Shown here in pieces: positions 51,717 through 60,427 of a stretch of DNA of 64,000 nucleotides. How positions within the stretch are numbered: position 1 is the stretch's first letter; each line of letters opens with the position of its first letter. A program made the position numbers and the translations under genes. The DNA is from Candidatus Enterousia intestinigallinarum (GTDB lineage: Bacteria > Pseudomonadota > Alphaproteobacteria > Rs-D84): positions 744,001 to 808,000 of the forward strand of contig OX097180.1 in the NCBI GenBank assembly GCA_944407095.1, written 5' to 3'. The notes beneath the pieces were generated by a model that saw only the letters and a list, made by a program, of their open reading frames with translations, searched no databases and was not told the DNA's origin.

Positions 51717-52682
51717 TTATTTATCCAAATCAACCAGTTCGTATGTGCGGCTGCCCAGGCCGATTTGTTCGGCGGCTTCCAGCGTGTGCAGACCCTGACG
51801 TTCTGCAATACGGTTCATCAGTGCTTCGTTACCGTCGGCAACGGACACCATATCAATGCCGGCCTGGTCAACGGCAACCGGATCGGTTGACGCCAATATA
51901 CCGATATCGTGAATATCTGGCTCAGCCGGATTGCCGTTGCAGTCACAATCAATACTTATGCGGTTCAGAACATTGATAAACACAATATTTTCACGCCCCA
52001 GATGTTCCACAACCGACTTGCCTGCATCAGCCATAGATTCCAAGAACGCGATTTGTTCGCCACCCCACGGATTGGTTTTGCTGGTGCCACCACTGTGAAT
52101 CCAACATTTGCCCATACGACTGCCCAGTCCGATAGAGATGTTTTTAATCGCACCGCCAAATCCGGCCATTGCGTGGCCCTTGAAATGCGACAGTACCAGA
52201 TACGAATCATAATTATCAAAATGTGATCCGACATAATTTTCCGTCAGAACATTTCCGCCGTTTACGGGCAAAGCCATATCGCCGTCTTCGTCCTGGATAT
52301 CAACGGGTGCGACATCAAAGAAACCGTGCTCTTTGATGACTTTCCAGTGTTCGGCACTTTGTGCGCGTGCGCCGTCATACGCGGTATTGCATTCCACGAT
52401 AGTTCCATTGACGGACTGAACCAATTCTTTAATCAATTCCGGACGCAGATAATTACTGCGCGGCGGCTCGCCCGTACTCATTTTAACGGCAACGCGACCG
52501 TGTGGCGTCCAACCCATTGCCTTATAGACCCGCATCAATCCGGCCGGTGATATATCGCGTGTGAAATATACTTTTGGCACTTCGTTCTCCTTTGCGTTGT
52601 AATGCTTGTATATACTGTAACCCCCGAACCCCGCGGCAGCCAGTACGACCACCGCAAGACCAATGTATAGCAGTGATTTCAT
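51717..52682 (-). CDS. DUF362-domain membrane-anchored protein
   Basis: 321 residues. N-terminal anchor (LLYIGLAVVVLAAAGFGGYS), then a DUF362 domain: VKMSTGEPPRSNYLRPELI, YLVLSHFKGHAMAGFGGAIK with NISIGLGSRMGK, and ILASTDPVAVDQAGIDM. Related proteins often carry a 4Fe-4S ferredoxin module, which is absent here; only a few Cys (CDCNG) remain. Function not established; pairing with a flavodoxin suggests redox chemistry in the periplasm. First gene of the operon. Confidence 0.85.
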   Translation of the reverse strand: MKSLLYIGLAVVVLAAAGFGGYSIYKHYNAKENEVPKVYFTRDISPAGLMRVYKAMGWTPHGRVAVKMSTGEPPRSNYLRPELIKELVQSVNGTIVECNTAYDGARAQSAEHWKVIKEHGFFDVAPVDIQDEDGDMALPVNGGNVLTENYVGSHFDNYDSYLVLSHFKGHAMAGFGGAIKNISIGLGSRMGKCWIHSGGTSKTNPWGGEQIAFLESMADAGKSVVEHLGRENIVFINVLNRISIDCDCNGNPAEPDIHDIGILASTDPVAVDQAGIDMVSVADGNEALMNRIAERQGLHTLEAAEQIGLGSRTYELVDLDK

Positions 52683-52730
52683 TTTTGTTTCCCCTTCTAT
52701 TTTTTGTCTTTACTGCCAGGGATTTTTCCC

Positions 52731-52773
52731 TTGACTTTGATGATTATAAATCCTAGATTTGACTCTAGGTCAA
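52731..52773. promoter_or_regulatory. Overlapping divergent promoters with MerR-type operator
   Basis: Minus strand: TTGACC (52773-52768), 19-base spacer, TATAAT (52748-52743); the dyad CCTAGA-tttgac-TCTAGG (52752-52769) sits inside the spacer. Overlong 19-bp spacers with a central dyad are the hallmark of MerR-activated promoters. Plus strand: TTGACT (52731-52736), 17 bases, TAGATT (52754-52759) for the regulator gene itself. Together they form an autoregulated switch for the DUF362-flavodoxin operon. Confidence 0.82.
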
Positions 52774-52783
52774 GAGGAAAGTT

Positions 52784-53215
52784 ATGAGAATCGGTGAAAT
52801 TTCAAAAAAAACGGGATTATCGGAACATACCCTGCGCTTTTACGAGAAAGAAGGTTTATTATCCAACGTGGCCAAGCGTCGTGGCGGCATACGTGATTAT
52901 TGTGATGCGGACCTGCGTCGATTGGGGATGATAGAATGCCTGAAAAAAACGGGTATGAGTTTGGCAGAAATCAAACAGTATCTGGATTGGAACAATCAGG
53001 GCGATAAAACAATTCAGCTGCGTTATGATATGTTTTTACAGCGTCGTGCCGCGGTGGAACAACAACTGCGTGATATTCAGCGTACATTGGCCGTGGTTGA
53101 TTTCAAGATAAAGTATTATGCGCGTGCGTTGCGGGCGGGCACAATGTCTATATATGATGGGAAAAAAATAAAAATGCCCGACTTTTTTGCAGATGCGCCG
53201 GAAAATAGTAAATAA
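52784..53215 (+). CDS. MerR-family regulator of the flavodoxin operon
   Basis: 143 residues. HTH and wing at 1-70 (RIGEISKKTGLSEHTLRFYE, GGIRDYCDADLRRL), dimerisation coiled coil (FLQRRAAVEQQLRDIQRTLA), short C-terminal tail. No CxxC metal loop; similar in build to the NmlR/AdhR-like group often found beside flavodoxins and reductases. AGAGGAAAG precedes the ATG. The signal is unknown but electrophile or redox stress is plausible. Ends at a terminator. Confidence 0.9.
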   Translation: MRIGEISKKTGLSEHTLRFYEKEGLLSNVAKRRGGIRDYCDADLRRLGMIECLKKTGMSLAEIKQYLDWNNQGDKTIQLRYDMFLQRRAAVEQQLRDIQRTLAVVDFKIKYYARALRAGTMSIYDGKKIKMPDFFADAPENSK

Positions 53216-53218
53216 AAG

Positions 53219-53244
53219 TGGTCGGGAAACCCGACCATTTTTTA
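53219..53244 (+). terminator. Terminator after the MerR gene
   Basis: GGTCGGG-aaa-CCCGACC followed by ATTTTTTATTT. Confidence 0.9.
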
Positions 53245-53308
53245 TTTATTGCAGACCGCAGCGTGACGTTTTAATATAAATTGCAAAAAAGAACAAAAGG
53301 ATAGGAAT

Positions 53309-54394
53309 ATGAAAATTTACGAACAGACGGAACTGGATTTTCGGGACGTTCTGGTAAAACCAAAGCGTTCTTTCATCAATTCCCGGTCAGAGGTTGAAGT
53401 AACCCGTGAATACAAATTCAAATGGTGCCCGCGTCGTATTGTTGGTACTGGCATTATTTCTGCGAATATGGCGACCGTCGGCACGTTTGAAGTGGCAAAA
53501 CATATGATGCAAAATAAAATGTTTTGCTGCCTGCATAAGCACTATGCCACCGATGATTTGATTAAATTCATAACGGAAAATGACTGTCGCGATTATGTTT
53601 TTTTATCAATGGGACTGCGTGATGAAGATTATGCCAAGATTGAAAAAATCCTGACCGAGTATCCGGACAAGTGTCGCAATATTTGTATTGATGTCCCGAA
53701 CGCATATATTCCACGGGTCAAGGAATTGGTTATAAAAATGCGTGAAAAATTTCCGGATATTTTGTTGATGGTCGGCAATGCCGTAACCGCTGAATTGGTC
53801 GAAGATTTAATTTTGTCTGGGGCCGATATTGTAAAATGCGGCATCGGCAGTGGCAGTGCCTGTATCACGCGCCGTATAACCGGGGTGGGGCGGCCGCAAC
53901 TGTCCACGATATTTGAATGCGCGGATACAGCACACGGTATCGGTGGTATGATTTGCAGTGACGGCGGTGTCGTCTATATAGGTGATATCTGCAAGGCGTT
54001 TGGTGCCGGTGCGGACTTTGTTATGATGGGCGGGTTTTATGCCGGCTGTCCAGAAGCCGCCGGTGACATCATTGAAAAGCGCTTTATCACCGACCAAATC
54101 GATGAACAGACCGGCGAACGCATTGTTGAAACCAAACGGTTCAAGGTATTTTACGGTATGTCATCCGAATATGCCCAGAACAAGCACTATCACGGAATGC
54201 CAAAATATCGCGCCAGCGAGGGTCGCGTCGTCCAGGTTCCATTAAAAGATTCCATTGATAAAATGAACCAGGATATTTTGGGTGGGCTGCGTTCTTATAT
54301 GACATATATCGGCGCACGCCGGTTAAAAGATGTGTCAAAGTGCACAACGTTTTACCGTGTAAATACGCAACTGAATACCGTATTTGGCGACTAA
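53309..54394 (+). CDS. guaC: GMP reductase
   Basis: 361 residues, no CBS domains, so GMP reductase rather than IMP dehydrogenase. Catalytic loop KCGIGSGSACITRRITGVG with the active cysteine; N terminus DFRDVLVKPKRSFINSRSEV; CSDGGVVYIGDICKAFGAGA forms the phosphate site. Converts GMP to IMP with NADPH. AAAAGGATAG precedes the ATG. Stands alone between two terminators. Confidence 0.93.
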   Translation: MKIYEQTELDFRDVLVKPKRSFINSRSEVEVTREYKFKWCPRRIVGTGIISANMATVGTFEVAKHMMQNKMFCCLHKHYATDDLIKFITENDCRDYVFLSMGLRDEDYAKIEKILTEYPDKCRNICIDVPNAYIPRVKELVIKMREKFPDILLMVGNAVTAELVEDLILSGADIVKCGIGSGSACITRRITGVGRPQLSTIFECADTAHGIGGMICSDGGVVYIGDICKAFGAGADFVMMGGFYAGCPEAAGDIIEKRFITDQIDEQTGERIVETKRFKVFYGMSSEYAQNKHYHGMPKYRASEGRVVQVPLKDSIDKMNQDILGGLRSYMTYIGARRLKDVSKCTTFYRVNTQLNTVFGD

Positions 54395-54426
54395 TTGGAT
54401 AACAGATTGCCTGTTTTACCAATAAT

Positions 54427-54457
54427 AAAAATCCCCCGAAAATGGGGGATTTTTATT
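54427..54457 (+). terminator. Terminator after guaC
   Basis: AAATCCCCC-gaaaat-GGGGGATTT with A- and T-runs; shared with the minus-strand gene that follows. Confidence 0.88.
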
Positions 54458-54469
54458 GGGTTATATTTG

Positions 54470-56671
54470 TTAGTCCATAATTTGCATAATCCATTCGTCG
54501 GCAGTTAAATCTGCTGTGGACGCTTCACCATCAATGTCATTGACACTCATACACGTGGTGATAATCGGATTACACGCCTTGATGGCCAGCTTATTACCGT
54601 TGGACAATGTGTCACCGGTATTATCGTCCGCATCATAGTTGTTTTGCGCCAGACAGGATGCAACATCCGTTATGCAGTTTTCCGCATAGTCCGCCAGAAT
54701 TGTATCCTGGGACGATTTTATTTGTACCAGTGTGCGGTTCAAGAATTCCTTGATAACATTGTTTGTTGGTTCATATTTCAGGTTCTGGCCGCTGCCACTG
54801 TATGTTACGGATTGACATCTGTTCAGCACCGCCATACACATACCATAGTTCTTGCCGTCGTCGTCATCGTGATATCCGATTTTATTCTGCAGGAATTCGG
54901 ACATACTGGTTGATGTTTGCTGTGCGGACGTTTCCGTTACAGTTGTGGTTATATAATCACTTAATGTACCACCGGTTTCCATATCCCAGGCATTTTTGCC
55001 TTCGCCATATTCCCAGGTGTCGTATATTGCGGCATCAGCATAACCAGGGGCACCGGGCTTGCTGCCGACAACGACTTCGCCATTGACGATGTATTTGCCC
55101 GTCGGGTCCAGACAGTTTTCATAATCGTCGCCGCATACGAAATCATCCTGCATACATTCATCCAGTGCATTTACGCACCCGCGCAGGTCATATTGATTCT
55201 TTTGCTGTGCCACCAACAGACGTGCACGCTGCAGAACGCTTTTCGCATTGCGAACCGTGGACGTCATCTGGTCGTTTGATTCGGTCAGTGAACGTTCATA
55301 TTGGATACAGGCCTTGTCAATTTCCAAATCGTACGAGTTTGTTATAATAGTTGTATCAACACCCTGTGCGGCACAGCTGTTCAATACAGCGGCCTTGCAA
55401 CGTGATGCGGCCGTTTCGTACAACTGCTGACCACGCTGGTTGCTGATGCTGTCGTTGTTGCCAGACATACTGCCCAACAGCGATGTCAAATCAAATCCAG
55501 TGCTGTCTATTGTAAAGTCCAACAATCCAGACAAATCGAAACTCATACCGCTGGACGTAGTAGATGCCTTGCCCGACTGGACATCAATAATCATATTTTT
55601 AATTTTGTCCAAATCGTTCTTTAATTGACTGTTATCTGTTGACGTCTGCATTTCCAATTCGGCTTCGGTCTGGGTGAATAATGTTTCAACCTCATCCGCG
55701 GTCAAGCCAATATACTGGATTTGCAGGGCGACTTCTTGTAAATCTTCGGTTGCCTGTTTCAATGCGTCTTCTGTTTCGGCATAGTTGGACAAGTTCGCAC
55801 TGCAGCTGCAACGACCCTGATTATCGTCCAAAACGTTACAGAAATTATCCATACACGCGACATACTGTGCCTTGCAGTAATCAGTCAACTGTGCCAGTTC
55901 ATCAATAGATGTTGTTGACGATGTTGATTCCGATGATGTTGTTGTTGCGTTTGTGCTTGTTGTCGCAGAACCAACACGTATTGTCGGAACACGCGTTGTA
56001 ACATTGGATGTGTTTGTTACGCCGACACGACTGCTGATATATAAAGGTGAATTGACCGTATCCGTCTGTACAATAGATGCACGTGACGTATTTGCGTTTG
56101 ATTTATTAGAAGATGCGCGTGTTGTCAGCCCCGGTTGTGACGTGGTGGCCGATGCGGCTGTGCCGGTTGAACGCACCGTTGTTGTCGGGCGATTTGCAAC
56201 CGTTGTTGTTGCCGTTGCGCGTGATGTACGCGATGTGCCGGTATTGCGTGCGGTCGCACTGCGCGATACAGTCGCAGTATTTGCACCGCGTGAAGTATTG
56301 GTTGTTGCAGTATTTGCCGTCGTTGTTGTTGACGGGCGTGTTGTTACCGTGCGCGCCGTTGTTGCGTTGGAAACATTGCGTGCCGCAACCGCGCGTCCCG
56401 ATGATGTTGTTGCAGATGTAATTGCGCGTGATGTGGCCGCACGACCGTTTGTGTTACGTGGGCTGACCGCGGTCGGAACAACGGGTGTGACAACTTCGTC
56501 AGCGGCCGGTTCTTCTTCAACAACGGTATCAGATTCATCCATAATGAATTCTGAATCCGGCATTTCGTCGGCATACTGCGCCATCAATTCTTCGTAATAA
56601 TACTGGGGCGCAATCTCCGCAAATGCGGGCAAAACCAGCAATCCACTAAGCACGGCAATCAATCTTTTCAT
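54470..56671 (-). CDS. Large secreted protein with Thr/Ala/Arg-rich region, unknown function
   Basis: 733 residues. Signal peptide MKRLIAVLSGLLVLPAFA. About 60-255 is low complexity (repeated TATTT/RATSRT words), probably disordered. The C-terminal 480 residues are helical with conserved-looking Cys pairs (CKAQYVACMDNFCNVL, CSCSANL; GCVNALDECMQDDFVCGDD). A helical repeat with QATEDLQEVALQIQYIGLTA suggests coiled coil. AAGGGAAG lies before the ATG. No known domain; an envelope or secretion role is likely. Next to galE on the same strand. Confidence 0.75.
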   Translation of the reverse strand: MKRLIAVLSGLLVLPAFAEIAPQYYYEELMAQYADEMPDSEFIMDESDTVVEEEPAADEVVTPVVPTAVSPRNTNGRAATSRAITSATTSSGRAVAARNVSNATTARTVTTRPSTTTTANTATTNTSRGANTATVSRSATARNTGTSRTSRATATTTVANRPTTTVRSTGTAASATTSQPGLTTRASSNKSNANTSRASIVQTDTVNSPLYISSRVGVTNTSNVTTRVPTIRVGSATTSTNATTTSSESTSSTTSIDELAQLTDYCKAQYVACMDNFCNVLDDNQGRCSCSANLSNYAETEDALKQATEDLQEVALQIQYIGLTADEVETLFTQTEAELEMQTSTDNSQLKNDLDKIKNMIIDVQSGKASTTSSGMSFDLSGLLDFTIDSTGFDLTSLLGSMSGNNDSISNQRGQQLYETAASRCKAAVLNSCAAQGVDTTIITNSYDLEIDKACIQYERSLTESNDQMTSTVRNAKSVLQRARLLVAQQKNQYDLRGCVNALDECMQDDFVCGDDYENCLDPTGKYIVNGEVVVGSKPGAPGYADAAIYDTWEYGEGKNAWDMETGGTLSDYITTTVTETSAQQTSTSMSEFLQNKIGYHDDDDGKNYGMCMAVLNRCQSVTYSGSGQNLKYEPTNNVIKEFLNRTLVQIKSSQDTILADYAENCITDVASCLAQNNYDADDNTGDTLSNGNKLAIKACNPIITTCMSVNDIDGEASTADLTADEWIMQIMD

Positions 56672-56782
56672 TCGAAATCTTCCCTTCTATTACATATGAT
56701 TTTATCATATTACGCAAATCCGCGCAAACAAAAAATAGAAAAATCAGGTGCGTTTTATGCACCTGATGGGAAAAATATCAAT

Positions 56783-57805
56783 TTAGTTTTTTGATATATT
56801 TTGTTGCCACAACCAGGCGGCGCGCATAGTATCGTCCAGTGGCGTTTTTGCCCGCCAACCCAGCACCTTTGCCGCTTTGTCCGCACATGCCCAAATTGCC
56901 GGTACATCGCCTGGGCGTCTGGCTGTTATTGTATAGTTTATTTTTACACCCGTTGCGCGTTCAAATGTGCGGATTATTTCCATAACTGACAGACCGCGTC
57001 CAGTACCTATGTTAAATACATCTATGTCATCGCCACTGTCAATCATATGGCGCAGCGCCGCGATATGTGCGTCCGCCAAATCATTGACGTCTATATAGTC
57101 GCGCACACAAAAACCGTCCGGGGTCGGATAATCGTCGCCGAACACGTTCAGTTTTTCGCGCTGTCCACAGGCGACCTGGGTTATATATGGCATCAGGTTG
57201 TTTGGCACACCGCGTGGCAGTTCGCCTATTTTACCAGACGGGTGGGCGCCAATAGGATTAAAATATCGCAACAGCACGGCGTGCATTTTCGGATTTGCCG
57301 CGACTGTGTCACGAATTATTGTTTCTGCCATAATTTTTGTTTGCCCGTATGGCGATGTGGCCGCACGTGTCGGGGTGTCTTCGGTTGCCGGCAGTGTGTC
57401 TGGTGCGCCATATACAGTTGCACTGGATGAAAACACTATGTTTTCAATATTAAATGCGGTCATCATTTCCAACACATTTATCAATGAAACCAAGTTATTT
57501 TTGTAATACATCAGTGGATAAGATACAGATTCACCAACGGCCTTTAGCGCGGCAAAATGTATAACCCCGGTTGCATCACCGTGACGGTCAAACGCGTCAC
57601 GCACAGCATCGATATCAGTGCAATCTATTTTTTCGAACATTGGCCGCACACCGGTAATTTCGGTAATTCTGTCCAGTGTTTCCGGGGTTGAATTGGCCAA
57701 GTTGTCAAATATCACAACATTATATCCGGCGTTTTGCAATGCCACCGTGGTATGCGAACCTATATATCCACAGCCACCAGTTACGATAATTTTTTGGTTG
57801 GACAT
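56783..57805 (-). CDS. galE: UDP-glucose 4-epimerase
   Basis: 340 residues. NAD-binding VTGGCGYIGSHTTVAL, catalytic YGQTKIMAE (Y-x3-K), substrate loop RYFNPIGAHPSGKIGE. Interconverts UDP-glucose and UDP-galactose for envelope glycans. AAAGGAG precedes the ATG. It fits with the glycosyltransferases at 60-62 kb. Confidence 0.96.
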   Translation of the reverse strand: MSNQKIIVTGGCGYIGSHTTVALQNAGYNVVIFDNLANSTPETLDRITEITGVRPMFEKIDCTDIDAVRDAFDRHGDATGVIHFAALKAVGESVSYPLMYYKNNLVSLINVLEMMTAFNIENIVFSSSATVYGAPDTLPATEDTPTRAATSPYGQTKIMAETIIRDTVAANPKMHAVLLRYFNPIGAHPSGKIGELPRGVPNNLMPYITQVACGQREKLNVFGDDYPTPDGFCVRDYIDVNDLADAHIAALRHMIDSGDDIDVFNIGTGRGLSVMEIIRTFERATGVKINYTITARRPGDVPAIWACADKAAKVLGWRAKTPLDDTMRAAWLWQQNISKN

Positions 57806-57895
57806 AAAATCTCCTTTCCTGCTGTCACAAGAATTATAACACGGGCCTGTAATCGGTAAAGGTATTTTTTCGGATTATTAAAAAATATAATGAAT

Positions 57896-57925
57896 TTGAC
57901 TTGCGGGTTTGTTATGGTATATATT
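57896..57925 (+). promoter_or_regulatory. Promoter of the phospholipase-D-type gene
   Basis: TTGACT (57896-57901), 18 bases, TATATT (57920-57925). Confidence 0.6.
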
Positions 57926-57953
57926 ATAATTCCACGCAAAAGGTTTTGCATAA

Positions 57954-59543
57954 TTGTCCATATTGAAAAAGGTATCTTTGTTTATATTTACTTTGCCCTT
58001 TATGGGATGTACAACCATACCAACATCAACCACGGATGAGCGTTTGGCGAACTATACGCCAAAGGTTACAGCCGCGGATTTTGACTATGATCCTATGCAG
58101 ACCCCGCTGGCGCAGTGTTATGCGTCTGAATTGGCGCGCGACCCAGAAATCAGTGGTGCGACGTTGATTGAAGACGGGCTGTCCGCGTTTGTAATTCGTG
58201 CCGCGTTTGCGCGTATGGCAACCAAGACGATTGACCTGCAGACATATATCTATAGTAATGACTTTTCGTCCAGGGTTTTAATTGGTGAACTGAAACGTGC
58301 GGCTGATCGCGGTGTTAAAATTCGTATATTGTTGGACGATTACGGGACTAAATCCGATATTGTGGACGTAATGCTGCTGAACCAGCACCCGAATATAGAG
58401 GTCAAGGTTTTTAATCCCGTCGCTAACCGCGCCAGATTATTGTATTATCCACAGTTTTTATTGGACTTTAACCGTTTGAATTCACGTATGCATAACAAGT
58501 TGTTTATTGTTGACAATGTTGCATACATAACGGGTGGCCGCAATGTCGGCAGTAATTATTTCTATCCGGAAACGGCATCTAATTTTTCTGATACCGACGT
58601 GTTGTTTATCGGCGATATGACAAAGTATGCCACGGCCAGTTTTGATGAGTACTGGAATTACCATCTGTCGATACCGGCATCTGTTTTCCCAAAGGCAAAA
58701 TCCGAACGCGCAATGCGTAAGTTGGAAAAGAAATTCCAGGAAATAGAAAAATCCAGTGCCGATGCAATTCGTGAATATAATAAAATTATTTCGTTGGCAC
58801 AGAACGAATATAAAAACAAGAAATTTGATTTCAGTTGGGGACACGGAAAGTTCTTGGCCGATCCGCCGGAAAAGGTGGAAATGTCTATGGCTGAAAAAGA
58901 GGAATATCGTGGCGACATTATAACCGCGTTGCAAAAACTGTGGGATCAGACAACGGATTCCGTTTATATGTCGGCGGCATATTTTGTTCCGGGCCAGGGC
59001 GGTTTAGATCATATGTTACGCGAAGAAAATTCCGGTGTTCATATGACGATAGTTACAAATTCACTGGCATCAACGAACGCGCCGACGGTGTACGCCAAGT
59101 GGGAAAAGTACAGAACACAACTGATAGAATCTGGTGCGGACGTATATGAATTTATGCTGTCTGCGGAAAATCTGCGCGGTCAGGAACACGACCGCGAACG
59201 CAAGCAGTCCAGTTTTTCTGTTTTGCACAGTAAAACGATTGTTTTTGACGACGATATTTCTTGGATAGGCAGTTTTAATCTGGATCCGCGCAGTGCGTAT
59301 TATAATACGGAAAACGTGGCAATTTTTGAAAGCCGCGATTTCGCCGACAAATTGCGTGAAATGATTATTCGCGATACCAAAACGTCGTGGCACGTGACAT
59401 TGGACGAAGATGGCGAACCTGTCTGGACGGGCAGCCGTCCTGGCGACAAAGAACCGCGTGTTTATCATCACAGTCCGGACACATCAATATTCCGCCGTGC
59501 GTGGAAAATAATCACGAACATAGTCCCGGAAAAATTTGTATAA
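57954..59543 (+). CDS. Phospholipase-D-family lipoprotein (cardiolipin-synthase-like)
   Basis: 529 residues from a TTG start with AAAGG 10 bases upstream. Lipobox near residue 19 (FTLPFMGCTT), so a lipoprotein. Two HKD motifs: HNKLFIVDN (about 180) and HSKTIVFDDDISWIGSFNLD (about 425), each with GGRNVGS or GSFNLDPRS after it, as in the YmdC/ClsC group. A lysine-rich helical insert (about 240-310) lies between. Likely a cardiolipin synthase or phosphatidyltransferase at the periplasmic face. Ends at a terminator. Confidence 0.88.
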   Translation: MSILKKVSLFIFTLPFMGCTTIPTSTTDERLANYTPKVTAADFDYDPMQTPLAQCYASELARDPEISGATLIEDGLSAFVIRAAFARMATKTIDLQTYIYSNDFSSRVLIGELKRAADRGVKIRILLDDYGTKSDIVDVMLLNQHPNIEVKVFNPVANRARLLYYPQFLLDFNRLNSRMHNKLFIVDNVAYITGGRNVGSNYFYPETASNFSDTDVLFIGDMTKYATASFDEYWNYHLSIPASVFPKAKSERAMRKLEKKFQEIEKSSADAIREYNKIISLAQNEYKNKKFDFSWGHGKFLADPPEKVEMSMAEKEEYRGDIITALQKLWDQTTDSVYMSAAYFVPGQGGLDHMLREENSGVHMTIVTNSLASTNAPTVYAKWEKYRTQLIESGADVYEFMLSAENLRGQEHDRERKQSSFSVLHSKTIVFDDDISWIGSFNLDPRSAYYNTENVAIFESRDFADKLREMIIRDTKTSWHVTLDEDGEPVWTGSRPGDKEPRVYHHSPDTSIFRRAWKIITNIVPEKFV

Positions 59544-59571
59544 AAAACACCGGCATTTGCCGGTGTTTTTT
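59544..59571 (+). terminator. Terminator after the PLD gene
   Basis: CACCGGC-attt-GCCGGTG flanked by A6 and T6; nearly the same hairpin recurs at 60400 and 63211. Confidence 0.92.
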
Positions 59572-59599
59572 CGTTCGTTTGAAATTGTAAAAAATCCAC

Positions 59600-59629
59600 T
59601 TGCGTCCGTTGTGTATCGATTGTTATAAT
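59600..59629 (+). promoter_or_regulatory. Promoter upstream of cysteine-rich gene
   Basis: TTGCGT (59600-59605), 18 bases, TATAAT (59624-59629). It is followed by an ATG at 59638 that opens a 16-codon frame ending in TAG, and by a weak terminator-like stem CACCG/CGGTG with a T-run (59653-59681). Confidence 0.6.
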
Positions 59630-59721
59630 TAAAATAAATGTCGAAAACAAACCACCGATTAAAACCGGTGTTTTTATTTTTGAAATAGTCCAGAATTTCT
59701 GCATTTTTTTACTCCCCATTT

Positions 59722-60399
59722 TTGCCGAATCCAATCGGTCATTTGGTTGCGTCAATATCAGTTGTGTTTGTTACGCCGTCGTTTTCTGCCACGTGTAACG
59801 CATCAAATCCTATTGCGTGCGCAGGGGCACAAGCGACCTGTTGTGCACCAAGTGCGGCCCTATGTGTCTCCTTGTGTTCTTCAACAACAATAGAGCCACT
59901 TTGTCCTGTAGAATGTCTGAGCACGACAGAATTCACTACTGTGAGTGATAAACCTGAATTTCAGGCCAAATGTGTAACTTTATCAAACGGTAAAACGCGG
60001 GCGTGTCAAATGCAATGCAGCATTGGCTATTATGCGAAAGGGACAGAAAATATTGAAACATCTTCTGGCACTGTGCAATCTGCAACCAACTGCGTACGAT
60101 GCCCAGATAATGGTTTGTGCGTGGGTGGTTTGTCAAAGCCCTCGTGTGATTCGGGATATTATTTATGGTCTTTGACGGTAATTGGTGGAAAACAATATTC
60201 CTGTAATCGTTGTCCGTCATATTCATATACAAATGGCCCATCTAGCTGGTCCCAAACAGGATATGGTGTAACGGCGGGACGTGGTGCCGACAGTGTCAGT
60301 GATTGCTATATACCGTATAACCAGGTAACCGCAGGATACTATTTTCGTGATGATACGGGTTCTGCTGTTATCACCAGGAACTGTTATTATGATTCATAA
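59722..60399 (+). CDS. Secreted cysteine-rich protein, start uncertain (possibly broken gene)
   Basis: Up to 225 residues if TTG 59722 is used. HLVASISVVFVTPSFSATC looks like the end of a signal peptide but has no basic N-region, and no ribosome site is seen. The same frame is open back to a TAG at 59686, and before that to ATG 59638 with a good promoter, so the gene may carry a nonsense mutation. Mature part is Cys-rich (CCAPSAALCVSLC, CVRCPDNGLC, CNRCPSYSYTN) and ends DDTGSAVITRNCYYDS, shared with the gene at 62.4 kb. Function unknown. Confidence 0.6.
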   Translation: MPNPIGHLVASISVVFVTPSFSATCNASNPIACAGAQATCCAPSAALCVSLCSSTTIEPLCPVECLSTTEFTTVSDKPEFQAKCVTLSNGKTRACQMQCSIGYYAKGTENIETSSGTVQSATNCVRCPDNGLCVGGLSKPSCDSGYYLWSLTVIGGKQYSCNRCPSYSYTNGPSSWSQTGYGVTAGRGADSVSDCYIPYNQVTAGYYFRDDTGSAVITRNCYYDS

Positions 60400-60427
60400 A
60401 AAACACCGGCAAATGCCGGTGTTTTTT
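60400..60427 (+). terminator. Terminator after cysteine-rich gene
   Basis: CACCGGC-aaat-GCCGGTG with A- and T-runs, serving both strands. Confidence 0.9.
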
